A stretch of DNA of 35,637 nucleotides from Pantoea sp. Brub (GCA_016642085.1 VOQV01000010.1:1-35637), one strand, 5' to 3'. Positions 22,306 through 32,826 are shown, counted from the first letter of the stretch. Numbers and translations are program-made. The notes: a model not told the origin generated them from the sequence alone.

Positions 22306-23037
22306 TTACAAAATTTTGATTAACGTACCTTCTTCCTCACCCATTATTACGCCAAACAATGCACCACATTTATTTATATTAAAAACATGAATTGGTAATT
22401 TATAATCTCTAGCAAGTGTTAAAGCGGTTAGATCCATAATTTTTAATTCTTTATGCAGAATTTCAGCATAAGTTAGTTGTTTGTATAAAATAGCATTTGG
22501 ATTATTTATTGGATCATCTGAATATACACCATCTACCTTAGTAGCCTTTAATACTACATCAGCTTCAATTTCAATACCACGCAAACAAGCTGCAGAATCA
22601 GTAGTAAAAAAAGGATTGCCTGTTCCAGAAGAAAAAATTACTACTTGTTTTTTAAGCAAACAACCAATTGCTCGTGACCAATTATAATCATTGCATACTC
22701 CTTTTAAAGAAATTGCTGACATAAGATTCGTATTGACATGAATTCTTTCTAAAGAATCACGAAGTGCTAAACCATTCATGACTGTTGCCAACATTCCCAT
22801 ATGATCTCCAGATACACGATTCATACCTGATTTAGCAAGTTTTTCTCCTCTAAATAAATTTCCACCACCTACAACAACACTAACCTGAACACCTAATTTA
22901 ATTAAAGTTTTTATTTCATGTGCTATCCTATTTAAGATAGTTGGATCAATGCCAAAAGATTCATGACCTTGCAGTACTTCTCCACTTAATTTTAAAAGAA
23001 CACGTTTATAAATAGGTCTCATATTATTAGTCACCAT
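22306..23037 (-). CDS. pyrH: Uridylate kinase
   Basis: PyrH (243 aa; E. coli 241) is the hexameric bacterial UMP kinase of the amino-acid-kinase fold. The ATP and phosphate-binding blocks [15 protein letters not shown] and [13 protein letters not shown] are intact, as are [39 protein letters not shown] and [18 protein letters not shown] 23037 is used; a second in-frame ATG five codons later is less likely because TNN aligns with the E. coli N-terminus. A terminator-like hairpin between it and tsf suggests a separate transcript. Confidence 0.98.
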   Translation of the reverse strand: MVTNNMRPIYKRVLLKLSGEVLQGHESFGIDPTILNRIAHEIKTLIKLGVQVSVVVGGGNLFRGEKLAKSGMNRVSGDHMGMLATVMNGLALRDSLERIHVNTNLMSAISLKGVCNDYNWSRAIGCLLKKQVVIFSSGTGNPFFTTDSAACLRGIEIEADVVLKATKVDGVYSDDPINNPNAILYKQLTYAEILHKELKIMDLTALTLARDYKLPIHVFNINKCGALFGVIMGEEEGTLIKIL

Positions 23038-23130
23038 AGGTTATAATGAATCAAGCATCATTAAAAAAAATATAAATTTAACCTATTGTTTCTAATTTAT
23101 ATTTGAATTAATTAATATTAACAATATTAC

Positions 23131-23170
23131 ATATAAAAAAACCGACTCAATTAGAATGGTTTTTTATATT
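23131..23170 (-). terminator. Rho-independent terminator-like hairpin at the end of tsf
   Basis: On the minus strand the RNA would read AAAAAACCATTC, loop TAATT, GAGTCGG, then a run of seven T. The stem AAAAAACC/GGTTTTTT continues inward with one mismatch and one bulge. It begins at the tsf stop codon, the place where a terminator would close the rpsB-tsf transcript before pyrH. It is weak in GC but has the form of a terminator. Confidence 0.6.
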
Positions 23171-24020
23171 AAGTTTGTTTACATATTTTTATATTTGTTA
23201 TTCCGATATTACTTTCAGTTTGTTGAATATCTTCACCTAATTCAAAACGAACAAAATTAATTACTTCACCATGATGTAATTGCAATATTTCGTTAATAGT
23301 TCTATTTGGTTCTATAATAAAAGGTTGATTAATCAAAGATATTTCTTTGATAAATTTTTTCATACGTCCTTCAACTATTTTTTTTGCTAATTCAGTTGGT
23401 TTACCAGATCTTATAGCGATCTCCATTTGAATATCATATTCTTTTTGAAAAATATCATTAGATATATCTTCAGGTTTGATAAATTGAGGATTACTTGCCG
23501 CAATATGCATAGCAATTTGTTTACTTAATATTTTATCTACATTTTTTGTTGAAACTAATACTCCTATACGAGAACCATGTACATATAAATCAATATTGTC
23601 ACCCTCTAGTATAGTAATACGACTTATTTTAATATATTCACCTAATTTGTTTATTAATTCCACTTTTTCTGATTCAAAATCTTTATCTGAACAAGAATGA
23701 TAATGTGTATAGTTATATATTATATTATTTAGTAACTTGTCAGAAAAGTTAAGAAAATCTGAATTTTTTGCTACAAAATCAGTTTGACAATTAATTTCTA
23801 AAAGTACACCACATTTATTAAACAATTTAGCTTTAATTACACCATCAGATGTAATATTATTTGCTTTTTTAACTGCTTTAATTGCACCGGATTTTCGCAT
23901 ATGTTCAATAGCTAATTCTATGTTTCCTTCTGTTTTAATTAATGCGTTTTTACAATCAACAATACCTGCACCAGTTCGTTCACGTAACTTTTTAACTAAC
24001 GCAGCAGCAATATACATCAT
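23169..24020 (-). CDS. tsf: Elongation factor Ts
   Basis: EF-Ts (283 aa; E. coli 283) is the nucleotide exchange factor for EF-Tu. The start is set at ATG 24020, because MMYIAAALVKKLRERTGAG aligns with the E. coli start and GAGG lies 9 nt upstream. A longer reading to 24038 would place that ribosome site inside the gene. The N-terminal domain shows the CQTDFVAKNSDF motif that contacts EF-Tu. The two core subdomains follow, with MHIAASNPQFI and EGRMKKFIKEISLINQPFI. It follows rpsB after about 70 nt, the conserved rpsB-tsf pair. Confidence 0.97.
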   Translation of the reverse strand: MMYIAAALVKKLRERTGAGIVDCKNALIKTEGNIELAIEHMRKSGAIKAVKKANNITSDGVIKAKLFNKCGVLLEINCQTDFVAKNSDFLNFSDKLLNNIIYNYTHYHSCSDKDFESEKVELINKLGEYIKISRITILEGDNIDLYVHGSRIGVLVSTKNVDKILSKQIAMHIAASNPQFIKPEDISNDIFQKEYDIQMEIAIRSGKPTELAKKIVEGRMKKFIKEISLINQPFIIEPNRTINEILQLHHGEVINFVRFELGEDIQQTESNIGITNIKICKQT

Positions 24021-24090
24021 TTTAAAAATCCTCTGCAAACAACTATATATTATATATACAGTTTATAAAAAGCACATAATATCAAAAATA

Positions 24091-24816
24091 TCAGTTTATT
24101 ATTGTATTACTAGTTTCTATTGTTTCATCAATATTATTAGATTCAATATTACATATTGATTTTGTTATAATATCTAAATAAAAATTAATAGCACGTATTG
24201 CATCATCATTACCTGGAATGATAAAATTTACACCATCTGGATTAGAATTAGTATCTACTACTGCAAATACTGGAATGCCTATATTATTTGCTTCTTTAAT
24301 TGCAATATGTTCATGATTTGCATCAATAATAAATAAAGCATCTGGTAATCCTCCCATATTTTTAATACCACCTAAACTATTTTCTAATTTAGCTAATTCT
24401 TTTGAACGTACCAATGCTTCTTTTTTTGTCAATTTATCTAAAGTTCCATCTTGAGATTGAATTTCTAGTTCTTTTAGTCTTTTAATAGATTGACGAACAG
24501 TTTTCCAATTAGTTAGCATACCACCTAACCAACGGTGATTAACAAAAAATTGTTTACAATTTAATGCTGATTTTTTTATTGCTAAATTTGCAGAACGTTT
24601 AGTTCCAACAAATAAAATTTTGCCTTTGCGAGAAGAAATTTTCTTTAATTCAAATAGAGCTTTATTAAACATTAATAAAGTTTTTTCAAGATTAATAATA
24701 TGGATTTTATTATGAGATCCAAAAATAAATTGTTTCATTTTTGGATTCCAATAACGAGTTTGATGCCCAAAGTGAACTCCAGCTGTTAGCATATCGCGCA
24801 TAGAAATATGTGTCAT
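24091..24816 (-). CDS. rpsB: 30S ribosomal protein S2
   Basis: S2 (241 aa, equal to E. coli) joins the small subunit late and is needed for S1 binding. [28 protein letters not shown] and the [19 protein letters not shown] block are near-identical to E. coli, as are [13 protein letters not shown] and [21 protein letters not shown]. It starts at ATG 24816 with AGAGGTC 6 nt upstream. In E. coli S2 represses its own operon through the rpsB leader; the region upstream here holds a 12-bp hairpin that might be part of such a leader, but I cannot match it to the known structure. Confidence 0.98.
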   Translation of the reverse strand: MTHISMRDMLTAGVHFGHQTRYWNPKMKQFIFGSHNKIHIINLEKTLLMFNKALFELKKISSRKGKILFVGTKRSANLAIKKSALNCKQFFVNHRWLGGMLTNWKTVRQSIKRLKELEIQSQDGTLDKLTKKEALVRSKELAKLENSLGGIKNMGGLPDALFIIDANHEHIAIKEANNIGIPVFAVVDTNSNPDGVNFIIPGNDDAIRAINFYLDIITKSICNIESNNIDETIETSNTIIN

Positions 24817-24908
24817 GAAAGACCTCTAAATTTTATTAAGTATATACTTATTAACTATTTAATATAAAATTTCTTGTATTATTTAATAATATATTTGAAA
24901 CAATTTTA

Positions 24909-24937
24909 ATTCATTTTATTAATAGAATAAAATGAAT
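24909..24937. repeat. 12-bp perfect hairpin between rpsB and map
   Basis: The arms ATTCATTTTATT (24909-24920) and AATAAAATGAAT (24926-24937) pair perfectly around the 5-nt loop AATAG. It lies about 93 nt upstream of rpsB and 167 nt upstream of map in their divergent 287-nt intergenic region. It could belong to the rpsB leader or be an AT-rich chance palindrome. No other feature is clear in this gap. Confidence 0.5.
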
Positions 24938-25103
24938 ATTCATGTAAAAAATAGTATATACCATAATAGTGATAAAGATGCTATTAAATCTTGAATACAG
25001 ATATATTTTATAAATATATTGATAATTTAATAGATTATTGAATAAATATAACAAATAAACATAATATTAATAATTGCATTATAATAACTTTGGATTAAAT
25101 GAA

Positions 25104-25898
25104 ATGACTATTACAATTAAAAATTGTACAGAAATTAAAAAAATGCGTATTGCTGGACGTTTAGCTGCAGAAGTTTTAGAAATGATAGAAAAATATATTA
25201 AACCTGGTATTACAACTAGTGAAATAGACAAAATTTGTCACAATTATATAATCAATAAACAAAAAGCGATTCCTGCTTGTTTAGGTTATCGAGGTTTTCC
25301 GAATTCTATTTGTACTTCAGTTAATGAAGTTGTATGTCATGGTATTCCAAATAATAATGATGTCTTAAAAAATGGAGATATCATTAATATTGATATTACG
25401 ATCATTAAAGATTTATACCACGGTGATACTTCAAAAATGTTTATTGTAGGAACTCCTAATATTCAAAATGAATTATTATGTCGTATTACTCAGAAAAGTC
25501 TTTACTTATCGTTAAAATTTATAAAGCCTGGTATACATATCAATGTATTAGGAGAACAAATTCAAAAATATGTTGAAGAAAATAATTTTTCTGTTGTACG
25601 TGAATATTGCGGACATGGTATTGGAAAAAAATTTCATGAAGAACCACAAGTGTTACATTATCGTAATAAATTTTGTAATACTATATTGAAAAAAGGTATG
25701 ATTTTCACTGTTGAACCAATGGTGAATATTGGAGGTTATCAAGTTAATCTTATGCAAGATGGCTGGACTGTAAAAACCAAGGATAATAGTTTATCAGCAC
25801 AATATGAACATACTGTTTTAGTAACCAGCAATGGATGTGAAATTTTAACTTTACGTAATGATGAAACAATCCCTTCAGTGTTCATTAATACTAAATGA
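25104..25898 (+). CDS. map: Methionine aminopeptidase, type I
   Basis: Map (264 aa, the E. coli length) removes the initiator methionine from new proteins. All five metal ligands are seen: Asp in NIDITIIKD, Asp in HGDTSKM, His in YCGHGIG, Glu in FTVEPMVN and Glu in QYEHTVLV. ATG 25104 is chosen because MTITIKNCTEIKKMRIAGRL aligns with E. coli from its first residue and TTGGA precedes it; the frame stays open 30 nt further upstream without support. It diverges from rpsB, as in E. coli. glnD, which in E. coli lies between map and dapD, is missing. Confidence 0.98.
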   Translation: MTITIKNCTEIKKMRIAGRLAAEVLEMIEKYIKPGITTSEIDKICHNYIINKQKAIPACLGYRGFPNSICTSVNEVVCHGIPNNNDVLKNGDIINIDITIIKDLYHGDTSKMFIVGTPNIQNELLCRITQKSLYLSLKFIKPGIHINVLGEQIQKYVEENNFSVVREYCGHGIGKKFHEEPQVLHYRNKFCNTILKKGMIFTVEPMVNIGGYQVNLMQDGWTVKTKDNSLSAQYEHTVLVTSNGCEILTLRNDETIPSVFINTK

Positions 25899-26048
25899 TA
25901 TTTATATTGAAATAATTAAGATAGAAACATTATAAAGAAATATATTATCTAACATTAATATATTAATATTAGGTAACATATAATATATTAATCGTGTATT
26001 ATTTATACTAAATCATTATATCTTTCAACTAATTAATTTTAAAAAACT

Positions 26049-26876
26049 ATGGAAGACTTAAAAAGTATTATTAATTCAGCTTTTAATAATAGATTGAATA
26101 TTAAACTAATTAAAACAAATAAAGAAATTTGTGATGCTGTAAATGAAGTTATATCTTTACTAAATAAAGGATTGTTACGTGTTGCACAAAAAACAAATAA
26201 TAATTGGGAAAGTTATCAATGGATAAAAAAAGCGATACTACTCTATTTTATTGTAACTGAAAATAAAATTATAAATGGAATTGAAACACGATTTTATGAT
26301 AAAATTAAGCTAAAATTTTACGATTGGCATCAAGAAGATTTTAAAGAATCTGGTTTAAGAATAGTACCACCAGCTACTGTTAGATATGGTGCATATATAG
26401 CAAAAAATAGTGTGATTATGCCATCTTATATTAATATTGGTAGTTTTGTTGATGAAGGAACTATGATTGATACTTGGTCAACTATTGGCTCATGTGCACA
26501 AATAGGAAAAAATGTTCATATATCAGGTGGAGTTGGAATAGGAGGTGTGCTTGAACCTATACAATCTAATCCAACTATAATAGAAGATAATTGTTTTATT
26601 GGAGCTCGTTCTGAAATAGTAGAAGGAGTTATTGTTGAGGAAGGAAGCATAATATCAATGGGTGTTTATATTGCTCAAAGTACTAAAATTTACGACAGAA
26701 ATACCGGTAAAATATATTATGGTCGTGTACCATCTGGTTCTGTAGTTGTTTCTGGTAATATACCTTCAAAAGATGGCAAGTATAGTTTGTATGCTGCAAT
26801 AATTGTTAAAAAAGTTGATGCTAAAACGATTAAAAAAGTTAGTATAAACAAATTATTACATATATCTGATATTTAA
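26049..26876 (+). CDS. dapD: Tetrahydrodipicolinate N-succinyltransferase
   Basis: DapD (275 aa; E. coli 274) adds succinyl to tetrahydrodipicolinate in the lysine and meso-diaminopimelate pathway, needed for peptidoglycan and possibly for host provisioning. The N-terminal helical domain is followed by a left-handed beta-helix with hexapeptide repeats. [37 protein letters not shown] and the [10 protein letters not shown] block are close to E. coli. It starts at ATG 26049 with no clear ribosome site (only A-rich sequence upstream). It sits 150 nt after map where E. coli has glnD. Confidence 0.98.
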   Translation: MEDLKSIINSAFNNRLNIKLIKTNKEICDAVNEVISLLNKGLLRVAQKTNNNWESYQWIKKAILLYFIVTENKIINGIETRFYDKIKLKFYDWHQEDFKESGLRIVPPATVRYGAYIAKNSVIMPSYINIGSFVDEGTMIDTWSTIGSCAQIGKNVHISGGVGIGGVLEPIQSNPTIIEDNCFIGARSEIVEGVIVEEGSIISMGVYIAQSTKIYDRNTGKIYYGRVPSGSVVVSGNIPSKDGKYSLYAAIIVKKVDAKTIKKVSINKLLHISDI

Positions 26877-27073
26877 ATAATATTCAATATATATATTATT
26901 TTTTAAATAAATGAAATATAATTTAACTGAATTCAATATTTTACATATGTATTAAATCAATTTAAAAATATACAATAACATATATTGTTTATAAATTTGT
27001 TATTTTAATAATTTGAAATGATGATTTTTTATAACAATAGAAAAAATCTATTATTATGATAATTAATAAAATT

Positions 27074-27769
27074 ATGAATATAGGTATTATTGCTGCTTTA
27101 AAACAAGAAATAAATTCATTACTTGATATGTTTTCAAGTCACACAGTGTTATTTATCGGCGGTTGTACTATTTATAAAGGACACATAAATAATGTCAAAG
27201 TATTTATAATCCAAACAGGCGTTGGTAAAACTTCTGTTTCTATAGGAACAACATTATTATTATATTTATATCAACCTAAATGTATTATCAATATAGGTTT
27301 AGCTGGAAGTTTGTCTACCTTATTAAAAATAGGAGATATTGTCATATCAACAGAACTTTCTTATCACGATGTTGATATTACCGCTTTTAATTATCCATTA
27401 GGACAAATATCTGGTTGTCCTTTAAAGTTTTTAGCTGACAAAAATTTAATTGTTCAAATAGTAAATTGTATAAAGAAATTAAATTTTAGTTATATGAAAG
27501 GCATGATACTTAGTGGAGATTCTTTCATTAACAGTACAAAATCATTACTATTTCTTCGTAAAAATTTTCCGCAAGCAATTGCTGTTGAAATGGAAGGTGC
27601 TAGTGTAGCTCATATTTGTTATAAATTTAATGTACCATTTGTAATTATACGTTATATTTCTGATAATGCAAATATGCAATCTAATTTAGATTTTAATAAA
27701 CAACTAAATATTGCTTCTGTAAAGTTAGCATTCATACTTAAAAAACTAATAACAAATTATTTGTCATAA
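27074..27769 (+). CDS. mtnN: 5'-methylthioadenosine/S-adenosylhomocysteine nucleosidase
   Basis: MtnN (Pfs; 231 aa, E. coli 232) cleaves adenine from methylthioadenosine and S-adenosylhomocysteine, relieving product inhibition of SAM-dependent reactions. The catalytic residues are in place: Glu12 in AALKQE, the Glu in AVEMEGAS, and the Asp in YISDNAN. ATG 27074 matches the E. coli MKIGIIGAM start; the ATG 18 nt upstream would add unrelated residues. It ends 18 nt before convergent erpA. A 197-nt AT-rich gap separates it from dapD. Confidence 0.96.
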   Translation: MNIGIIAALKQEINSLLDMFSSHTVLFIGGCTIYKGHINNVKVFIIQTGVGKTSVSIGTTLLLYLYQPKCIINIGLAGSLSTLLKIGDIVISTELSYHDVDITAFNYPLGQISGCPLKFLADKNLIVQIVNCIKKLNFSYMKGMILSGDSFINSTKSLLFLRKNFPQAIAVEMEGASVAHICYKFNVPFVIIRYISDNANMQSNLDFNKQLNIASVKLAFILKKLITNYLS

Positions 27770-27787
27770 TATCAAAAATAAAATTTA

Positions 27788-28114
27788 TTAAATACTAAAA
27801 GATAAACCACAACTGCAAGTCATCTTAGCATTTGGATTATTTACAATAAATTTTGATCCAGTTAAATTTTCTACATAATCTATAGAGCTACCTATTAAAT
27901 ATTGTATACTAATACAATCAATAATTAGTTCGATACCTTGTTTTTCAATTATTATATCTCCTTTGTTAACTTTTTCATCAAGAATAAAAGAATATTTAAA
28001 ACCACTACAACCACCACCATTTATATAAATTCGTAATTTTAATTTACTGTTGTTTTTATTAGACAATAAAGATTGAATTTTATTTACTGCAGTATCTGTA
28101 ATTTGTAATTTCAT
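27788..28114 (-). CDS. erpA: Iron-sulfur cluster insertion protein ErpA (A-type carrier)
   Basis: ErpA (108 aa; E. coli 114) carries [Fe-S] clusters to apo-proteins; in E. coli it is essential for IspG and IspH of the isoprenoid pathway, the same pathway as dxr here. The three ligand cysteines are present: GGGCSGF and the C-terminal [11 protein letters not shown] pair. The protein lacks a few N-terminal residues but keeps the fold ([23 protein letters not shown]). It starts at ATG 28114 with AGGTAA upstream. The ErpA assignment over IscA or SufA rests on the ending [11 protein letters not shown] and the E. coli gene position. Confidence 0.94.
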   Translation of the reverse strand: MKLQITDTAVNKIQSLLSNKNNSKLKLRIYINGGGCSGFKYSFILDEKVNKGDIIIEKQGIELIIDCISIQYLIGSSIDYVENLTGSKFIVNNPNAKMTCSCGLSFSI

Positions 28115-28593
28115 TGTTATTACCTATTGGTTAATACATTAAATATTAATATATTAATAAATATATTTTTTATAATTTATCTTAAATATAATTAATTAAT
28201 TTATAATAAGCAGTATATAGATAGATTTTGCATGATGATATTTTATTAAAAAATAAATAGTATATTGCAGAAAATTTTTTAAACATTAATGATTAAATAA
28301 TTATTATAGTATACATTTGCATAAGTATTAATAAATCGATTATACTGCAATTTATGATCATGAATAAACAATAATTAAATGATTAATTTTTTTTAAATAA
28401 TAATTATTTTATGTATTCTATTTATCATTAATAATATAATTACATATTATGCATAATATTGACTATTCATAATATGTGTGAGATTCTGTAATTTTTTATC
28501 TTGAAATCATTACAATAGTAACTTAGTTAATGATGATTACCTACGAAATATAAAAAAAACATAGTGCGTGTTATTTATAATCAGGAGAACAAC
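28115..28593. other. Gene-free AT-rich region between divergent erpA and dksA
   Basis: No ORF, tRNA or repeat worth calling is seen in these 479 nt. In E. coli the stretch between erpA and dksA carries several genes (for example hemL, the fhu genes, mrcB, hrpB, sfsA), of which nothing is recognisable here. Both flanking genes must be transcribed outward from this region. TTGACT at 28459-28464 and TTGAAA at 28501-28506 could be -35 boxes for dksA, but neither has a convincing -10 at the right spacing. Confidence 0.6.
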
Positions 28594-29049
28594 ATGCAAA
28601 AAACAAATAATCGTAAAAAATCATCTTTAAGTATTCTTGCTATGGCTGGGTTAGAAACATATCAAGAAACAATAGGTGAAGAATATATGAATCCTGCACA
28701 ATTAAATCATTTTCGCAAAATTTTAGAAACTTGGCGTAATCAGCTACGTAATGAAGTAAATCGCACTGTAATGCATATGCAAGATGAGGCTGCTAATTTT
28801 CCAGATCCCATTGATCGTGCTGTTCAAGAAGAAGAATTTAACCTAGAGTTACGTAATAGAGATAGAGAACGCAAGCTAATAAAAAAAATTGAAAAAACTT
28901 TAAAAAAAGTAAAAAATAATGATTTTGGTTATTGTGATTCATGTGGAATAGAAATTGGTATTCGTCGTCTTGAAGCACGACCTACGGCTGATTTATGTAT
29001 TGATTGCAAAACAGTAGCAGAAATACGTGAAAAACAAATGTTAGGATAA
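28594..29049 (+). CDS. dksA: RNA polymerase-binding transcription factor DksA
   Basis: DksA (151 aa, equal to E. coli) enters the RNA polymerase secondary channel and, with ppGpp, tunes stable-RNA and amino-acid promoters. The coiled-coil tip [19 protein letters not shown] is intact, including the two acidic residues, as is the zinc finger YCDSCG...LCIDC. ATG 28594 is chosen because AGGAG lies 6 nt upstream and [19 protein letters not shown] matches the E. coli start. It is one of the best conserved proteins here. Keeping a global regulator in a reduced genome is known in other enterobacterial symbionts. Confidence 0.98.
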   Translation: MQKTNNRKKSSLSILAMAGLETYQETIGEEYMNPAQLNHFRKILETWRNQLRNEVNRTVMHMQDEAANFPDPIDRAVQEEEFNLELRNRDRERKLIKKIEKTLKKVKNNDFGYCDSCGIEIGIRRLEARPTADLCIDCKTVAEIREKQMLG

Positions 29050-29264
29050 TTAACTTTTTTAAAAATTATGAACTTATAGGCAAATAAATAATATTTATTA
29101 TTATATTATGTGGTTTAACAATTATTTATCTATACTAACAACTATGAAAAGTAATCATCTTATATAAAAGATATTTATGAATTAAACATATATTGATTAA
29201 ATTTAAAGTAATTTAAATTTTAAAATACTTAATCACAAAACAGTTTATTTACAATAAATAATAC

Positions 29265-29306
29265 GGAGGAAATATTAATAAAGGGACAAATGAAATAGTT
29301 TTATGA
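29265..29306 (+). promoter_or_regulatory. Misplaced ribosome-binding site and short leader before pcnB
   Basis: A strong GGAGG (29265-29269) lies 33 nt before the pcnB ATG, too far to serve it. In the +1 frame relative to pcnB, codons from ATT 29274 run without a stop to TGA 29304-29306, which overlaps the pcnB ATG (29303) as ATGA. E. coli pcnB is known to start at AUU. This could be a short coupled leader, or the remains of an older start disconnected by a small indel. Confidence 0.4.
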
Positions 29307-30604
29307 ATATTACCACTCCTGTAAAGCATATCATATCTCGTAAAGATATAAGTGAAAATGCTCTTAAAGTAATATATCGTCTTAATAAAGCCGGTTATGA
29401 AGCCTATTTAGTAGGAGGTGGAGTACGTGATTTATTATTAGGACAAAAACCAAAAGATTTTGACGTGACTACTAATGCAACACCGGAAGAAATGAGTAAA
29501 CTATTTCGTAATTGTAGATTAGTAGGAAAACGTTTCAGGTTAGCTCATGTTTTTTTTAGTCATGAAGTTATTGAAGTTGCTACATTTAGAAGTAATAGTG
29601 TTATAGAAAAATATAATAATTATAATAAATTGCAACAAGCTGAAAATGGTATGTTATTGAGTGATAATATTTTTGGTAATATAGAAGATGACGCCTATCG
29701 TCGTGATATTACTATTAATAGTTTATACTATAACATGACAGATCTTAGTGTTCGAGATTATGTAGGTGGTTTACGTGATTTAAAACAAGGAGTTATTCGA
29801 TTAATTGGTGATCCAGAGACACGATATAGAGAAGATCCTGTACGCATGTTACGAGTAGCTAGGTTTGCTGCAAGATTTAATATGCGTATTGTACCTGAAA
29901 CAGCTGAACCTATTCCTCGTTTAGCATTACTTTTACATGGTGTTCCTCCTAGTCGTTTATTTGAAGAAGCATTAAAACTACTTCAAACTGGTTATGGTTA
30001 TAGAACTTATTGCAAATTATGTAAATATAAATTATTTCATTTTTTATTTCCAACATTAGCTCAAGATTTTACTAAAGATAAAAATAGTATTACAGAACGT
30101 ATGTTAGTATGTTTATTAAAAAATACAGATAAGCGTATCAAAAATCATATGCGTGTTAGTCCTGTATTTTTTTTTGCTGCTATGTTCTGGTATCCTCAGA
30201 TAAAAACTACCGAAAAGATTGCTCAAAAACATTCTAACTCGTTAAGTTATTATGATGCATTTTCAATAGCAATAAATAGCACTTTAGAAGAAGCCTGTCA
30301 ATCATTAGCTATTCCTAAAAAAATTACTGCATTAATCCGTGATATATGGTATTTACAATTATGTATGTCCCGTCGTTATGGTAAACGTGCCTTAAAATTA
30401 ATAGAAAATCCTAAATTTCAAGTAGCTTACAATTTATTAAATTTACGCGCTGTAGTAGAAAATAATGCTGAATTAATAAACTTAACTAAAAATTGGAATG
30501 AATTAAAAATCCAATTATCTAATAACAACCATAATATAATTAAAATAGTTAATAAAAAATTGTTATTTACAAAATCTCATTTGGATAATTATAATACTTC
30601 ATGA
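29303..30604 (+). CDS. pcnB: Poly(A) polymerase I
   Basis: PcnB adds poly(A) tails that mark RNA for decay. It belongs to the class II nucleotidyltransferases, the family that includes CCA-adding enzyme. [37 protein letters not shown]...[13 protein letters not shown] matches E. coli PcnB nearly residue for residue, with the catalytic [34 protein letters not shown] and HPKF-like [12 protein letters not shown] support PcnB over Cca. At 433 aa it is shorter than E. coli (465): the N-terminal leader and the basic C-terminal tail are gone. The start is ATG 29303, with a stop three codons upstream in frame. The stop overlaps the folK ATG as ATGA. Confidence 0.95.
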   Translation: MNITTPVKHIISRKDISENALKVIYRLNKAGYEAYLVGGGVRDLLLGQKPKDFDVTTNATPEEMSKLFRNCRLVGKRFRLAHVFFSHEVIEVATFRSNSVIEKYNNYNKLQQAENGMLLSDNIFGNIEDDAYRRDITINSLYYNMTDLSVRDYVGGLRDLKQGVIRLIGDPETRYREDPVRMLRVARFAARFNMRIVPETAEPIPRLALLLHGVPPSRLFEEALKLLQTGYGYRTYCKLCKYKLFHFLFPTLAQDFTKDKNSITERMLVCLLKNTDKRIKNHMRVSPVFFFAAMFWYPQIKTTEKIAQKHSNSLSYYDAFSIAINSTLEEACQSLAIPKKITALIRDIWYLQLCMSRRYGKRALKLIENPKFQVAYNLLNLRAVVENNAELINLTKNWNELKIQLSNNNHNIIKIVNKKLLFTKSHLDNYNTS

Positions 30605-31080
30605 AGCAAGTATATCTTTCTTTAGGTAGCAATCTTAATAACCCGTTTTATCAAATTTCTAAGGCATTAGTATCTTTAGATAAGCTTCCACAAACTAAAA
30701 GAGTTATAACTTCAAATTTTTATAAAACTGTTCCTTATGGTATAAAGGATCAACCAGATTATCTTAATGTTGTAACAGAAATTAAAACTTATTTATCACC
30801 AATAACTTTATTAAAATATTTACAGATTATAGAATTAAGGCAAGGGAGAATACGTAATAATCAACATTGGGGACCACGTATTTTAGACATTGATATAATG
30901 TTGTTTAATAATGAAGTTATCAACACTAAAGATTTAATTATACCTCATTATGATATGTTAAATCGTGTTTTCATGTTATTACCATTGATAACAATAGCAC
31001 CAAATATATCTTTACCAAATGGTATATTAATTAAAAATATTTTACATTCTTTAGACTACAAAAAAGTTATTATACGATAA
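30601..31080 (+). CDS. folK: 2-amino-4-hydroxy-6-hydroxymethyldihydropteridine pyrophosphokinase
   Basis: HPPK (159 aa, equal to E. coli) transfers pyrophosphate from ATP to the pterin before dihydropteroate synthesis in the folate pathway. [25 protein letters not shown], the ATP and metal-binding [14 protein letters not shown] and VPHYDM-like IPHYDMLNR are all present. It starts at ATG 30601, overlapping pcnB by 4 nt as in E. coli, so translation is likely coupled. panB, panC and panD, which in E. coli lie beyond folK, are missing. Confidence 0.98.
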   Translation: MKQVYLSLGSNLNNPFYQISKALVSLDKLPQTKRVITSNFYKTVPYGIKDQPDYLNVVTEIKTYLSPITLLKYLQIIELRQGRIRNNQHWGPRILDIDIMLFNNEVINTKDLIIPHYDMLNRVFMLLPLITIAPNISLPNGILIKNILHSLDYKKVIIR

Positions 31081-31404
31081 TTATATAATTACACTTTTGT
31101 AAAAAACCACTTAACTTGGATTAATAATCTTATATTTATTACAATATGATAATGTAATAACTCAACTTAAATGTTGTTAATTATGTTACATACTTACAAA
31201 TATTCGTGTAATTTATATGTTATAGTTATCACAAGTATATTAAATTAATAATTCTGCATGTAATAATATTATATAAAATATATAAATTGAAATGTTATCA
31301 ATATATAAACATAACTTATTTTAAGTATGAGTACACTGTATTAAAATATCTTGTTAATTAATAGTTGATATAAATATATACTAAATAAGTAAATTTTATT
31401 TAGT
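31081..31404. other. Gene-free AT-rich region between folK and lpdA
   Basis: This 324-nt convergent intergenic stretch shows no ORF, tRNA or clear terminator. In E. coli a long block including pan genes, speD, speE and acnB separates folK from lpd; nothing of it can be recognised. Only short AT palindromes are seen. Confidence 0.6.
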
Positions 31405-32826
31405 TTAATGTTTTGTTTTAATATTTAACATATCAGTAATAGTACCTTCAAAAATCTCTGATGCTAAACCAATAGATTCATATAAAGTAGGATGGGCGTG
31501 AACAGTTAAAGCTATGTCTTGTGCATCACAAGCCATTTCGATTGCTAAACATATTTCACTCAATAATTCACCACCATTTGTTCCTACAATTGCTCCTCCA
31601 ATAATATTATGTGTTTTTTTATCAAAAATTAATTTAGTAACACCATTTTCACATTGTGAAGCTATAGCACGACCAGAAAATGTCCAAGGAAAAGTAGCTA
31701 CTTCATATTTAATATTGTTCTTTTTTGCTTCTTTTTCAGTTAATCCAGCCCATGCTACTTCTGGATCAGAATAACAAATATATGGAATAACTTTAGGATC
31801 GAAGTAATGTTTTAATCCAGAAATAACTTCTGCTGCTATATGACCTTGGTGAATACCCTTGTGAGCTAACATAGGCTGACCAGCAATATCACCTATTGCA
31901 TAAATATTTGAAATATTAGTTCTCATCTGTTTATCTATGTCAATAAAACCATATTCGTCGCATTTTATACCAATTGATTCTATATTTAAATCATTGTTAT
32001 TCGGTTTACGACCTACAGCGACTAATATAACATCATATCGTTGAACTTCAGTTGATGTGTTTATTCCTTCCATAGATACATAAATACCATCTGCTTTTGT
32101 TGTAATATTATTTATTTTAGTTTCTAACAATAAATTTATTTTTTTTCTAATGATATTAGAATATTTTTCTATGATATCTTTATCAGCAGCAGGTATTATT
32201 TGACTGGATGCTTCTGCGATATCTATTTGAGATCCTAAAGCATTGTATATAGTTGCCATTTCTAAACCTATAATACCTCCACCTATAATTAATAAACGCT
32301 TAGGTATTTCTTTTAATTTTAAAGCATCTGTTGAATCCCATATGCGTGGATCTTTATGAGAAATAGTTGATAGATTAATAGGATTTGATCCTGTAGCAAT
32401 AATAGCATTATCAAATTTAATTATACTAATTTTATTTTGATTTTGCACTTTCATAACATTAACATTTACAAAACTTCCTATACCATTAATAATTTTAAGT
32501 TTACGCATTCTTGCCATATTAGCAAGTCCGTTATTAAGATTTTTAATAATGTTTTCTTTCCAAGTACAAACTTTAGGAATATCAACAAATAAATCTTTAA
32601 AAACGATTCCATTATTTTTATTTTTTTTTGTATCTTCAATTATTTTAGCTATATGTAGTAATGCTTTTGATGGGATACATCCTACGTTTAAACATACACC
32701 ACCAAGATTTGTATAACGCTCTATCAATATAGTTTCTAATCCTAAATCACAACAACGAAATGCAGCAGAATATCCTGCTGGACCTCCACCTAATACAACA
32801 ACTTGAGTTTTAATGTCTTTATTCAT
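31405..32826 (-). CDS. lpdA: Dihydrolipoamide dehydrogenase (E3)
   Basis: E3 (473 aa; E. coli 474) reoxidises dihydrolipoyl groups of the pyruvate dehydrogenase complex with FAD and NAD. The FAD Rossmann motif VVVLGGGPAGYSAA, the redox disulfide GGVCLNVGCIPSK, the NAD motif LLIIGGGIIGLEMA, the second FAD block IYAIGDIAGQPMLAHKG and the C-terminal catalytic HAHPTLYESIGLASE are all intact. It starts at ATG 32826, 63 nt after aceF, in the aceE-aceF-lpd order. It may also serve 2-oxoglutarate dehydrogenase and glycine cleavage if these exist elsewhere. Confidence 0.98.
   Translation of the reverse strand: MNKDIKTQVVVLGGGPAGYSAAFRCCDLGLETILIERYTNLGGVCLNVGCIPSKALLHIAKIIEDTKKNKNNGIVFKDLFVDIPKVCTWKENIIKNLNNGLANMARMRKLKIINGIGSFVNVNVMKVQNQNKISIIKFDNAIIATGSNPINLSTISHKDPRIWDSTDALKLKEIPKRLLIIGGGIIGLEMATIYNALGSQIDIAEASSQIIPAADKDIIEKYSNIIRKKINLLLETKINNITTKADGIYVSMEGINTSTEVQRYDVILVAVGRKPNNNDLNIESIGIKCDEYGFIDIDKQMRTNISNIYAIGDIAGQPMLAHKGIHQGHIAAEVISGLKHYFDPKVIPYICYSDPEVAWAGLTEKEAKKNNIKYEVATFPWTFSGRAIASQCENGVTKLIFDKKTHNIIGGAIVGTNGGELLSEICLAIEMACDAQDIALTVHAHPTLYESIGLASEIFEGTITDMLNIKTKH

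Noticed and set aside
23169..24038. Longer tsf starting at 24038
   Set aside because: This would place the GAGG ribosome site within the gene; the ATG at 24020 aligns with the E. coli N-terminus.
25954..25992. AT-rich inverted repeat between map and dapD
   Set aside because: The arms are runs of A and T that are nearly self-complementary anyway; likely chance at this composition.
28459..28492. TTGACT with TGTAAT as a dksA promoter
   Set aside because: The spacing is 22 bp and no better -10 is present; not convincing.
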